From: Sphingomonas sp. CCH9-E2
GTDB taxonomy: Bacteria; Pseudomonadota; Alphaproteobacteria; Sphingomonadales; Sphingomonadaceae
Direction of reading: 5' to 3'
DNA: 28,434 nt
Assembly (NCBI RefSeq): GCF_001557215.1
Contig: NZ_LSJM01000123.1
Span: 1 to 28,434, forward strand
Part shown: one piece after another, positions 28,428 to 28,434 of the stretch
Layout of the letters: every line of letters begins with the position of its first letter
Position numbering within the stretch: position 1 is the first letter of the stretch
Notes under the pieces: model-generated
Seen by the model: the letters and a program-made list of their open reading frames with translations, nothing else
Database searches by the model: none
What the model was told of the DNA's origin: nothing
Position numbers and translations under genes: made by a program

Positions 28428-28434
28428 GCTCATC
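28382..28434. mobile_element. probable left end of an IS3-family-like element
   Basis: The coding pattern of the helicase breaks at TGGTCTGCCCCCACC. IS3-family termini commonly begin with TG and a run of C residues in this manner. Only 53 bases are visible before the window ends, with no transposase start seen and no second terminus, so the family assignment is tentative. Confidence 0.4.

Overview
The window reads as chromosome of a high-GC alphaproteobacterium, most likely a sphingomonad (Sphingomonas or a close relative). The grounds are protein similarity recognised by eye, a large TonB-dependent receptor, the rpsA-ihfB pair, GC-rich palindromic intergenic elements of a type I associate with sphingomonads, and a small DUF5818-like protein. 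Species cannot be fixed from the sequence alone.

Layout. Positions 1-3,300 hold pobA (4-hydroxybenzoate to protocatechuate) and, convergent with it, acsA (acetate to acetyl-CoA). Positions 3,300-12,050 form an uptake and signalling block: a TonB-dependent receptor and a secreted alpha/beta-hydrolase that look translationally coupled, a DctA-type dicarboxylate symporter, and a divergent DctB/DctD-type two-component system. The DctD-like regulator has lost the GAFTGA sigma-54 contact motif. Positions 12,050-15,000 hold a decayed or mis-sequenced gene, tRNA-Leu(UAA), ihfB and rpsA, all on the minus strand. Positions 15,000-20,300 are ordinary chromosome: a small STAS-like protein, alanine dehydrogenase with a divergent Lrp/AsnC regulator, the Kup potassium transporter and a 2'-5' RNA ligase-family protein. 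Two conspicuous palindromic intergenic elements lie between these genes.

From tRNA-Met(CAU) at about 20,360 to the right edge the window is an integrated mobile island. A P4-type tyrosine recombinase lies directly behind the tRNA. It is followed by an arsenic resistance operon arsR-arsI-arsC-acr3, in which the trivalent methylarsenic C-As lyase, arsenate reductase and As(III) efflux pump form a complete detoxification route. Next is a conjugation-type set: a secreted lytic transglycosylase with a small DUF5818-like partner, and divergently a CHC2/toprim primase-like protein followed by a large protein joining an N6-adenine methyltransferase-like domain to a strawberry-notch-type helicase. The last gene breaks off abruptly at about 28,382, where a sequence resembling the terminus of an IS3-family element begins. 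The other end of the island is outside the window.

The strongest points for a second look are the GAFTGA-less DctD, the repeats in front of the integrase, the primase plus methyltransferase-helicase cassette and its truncation, the hairpin that buries the ribosome binding site of the transglycosylase gene, and the 12-bp tandem repeats upstream of ihfB.
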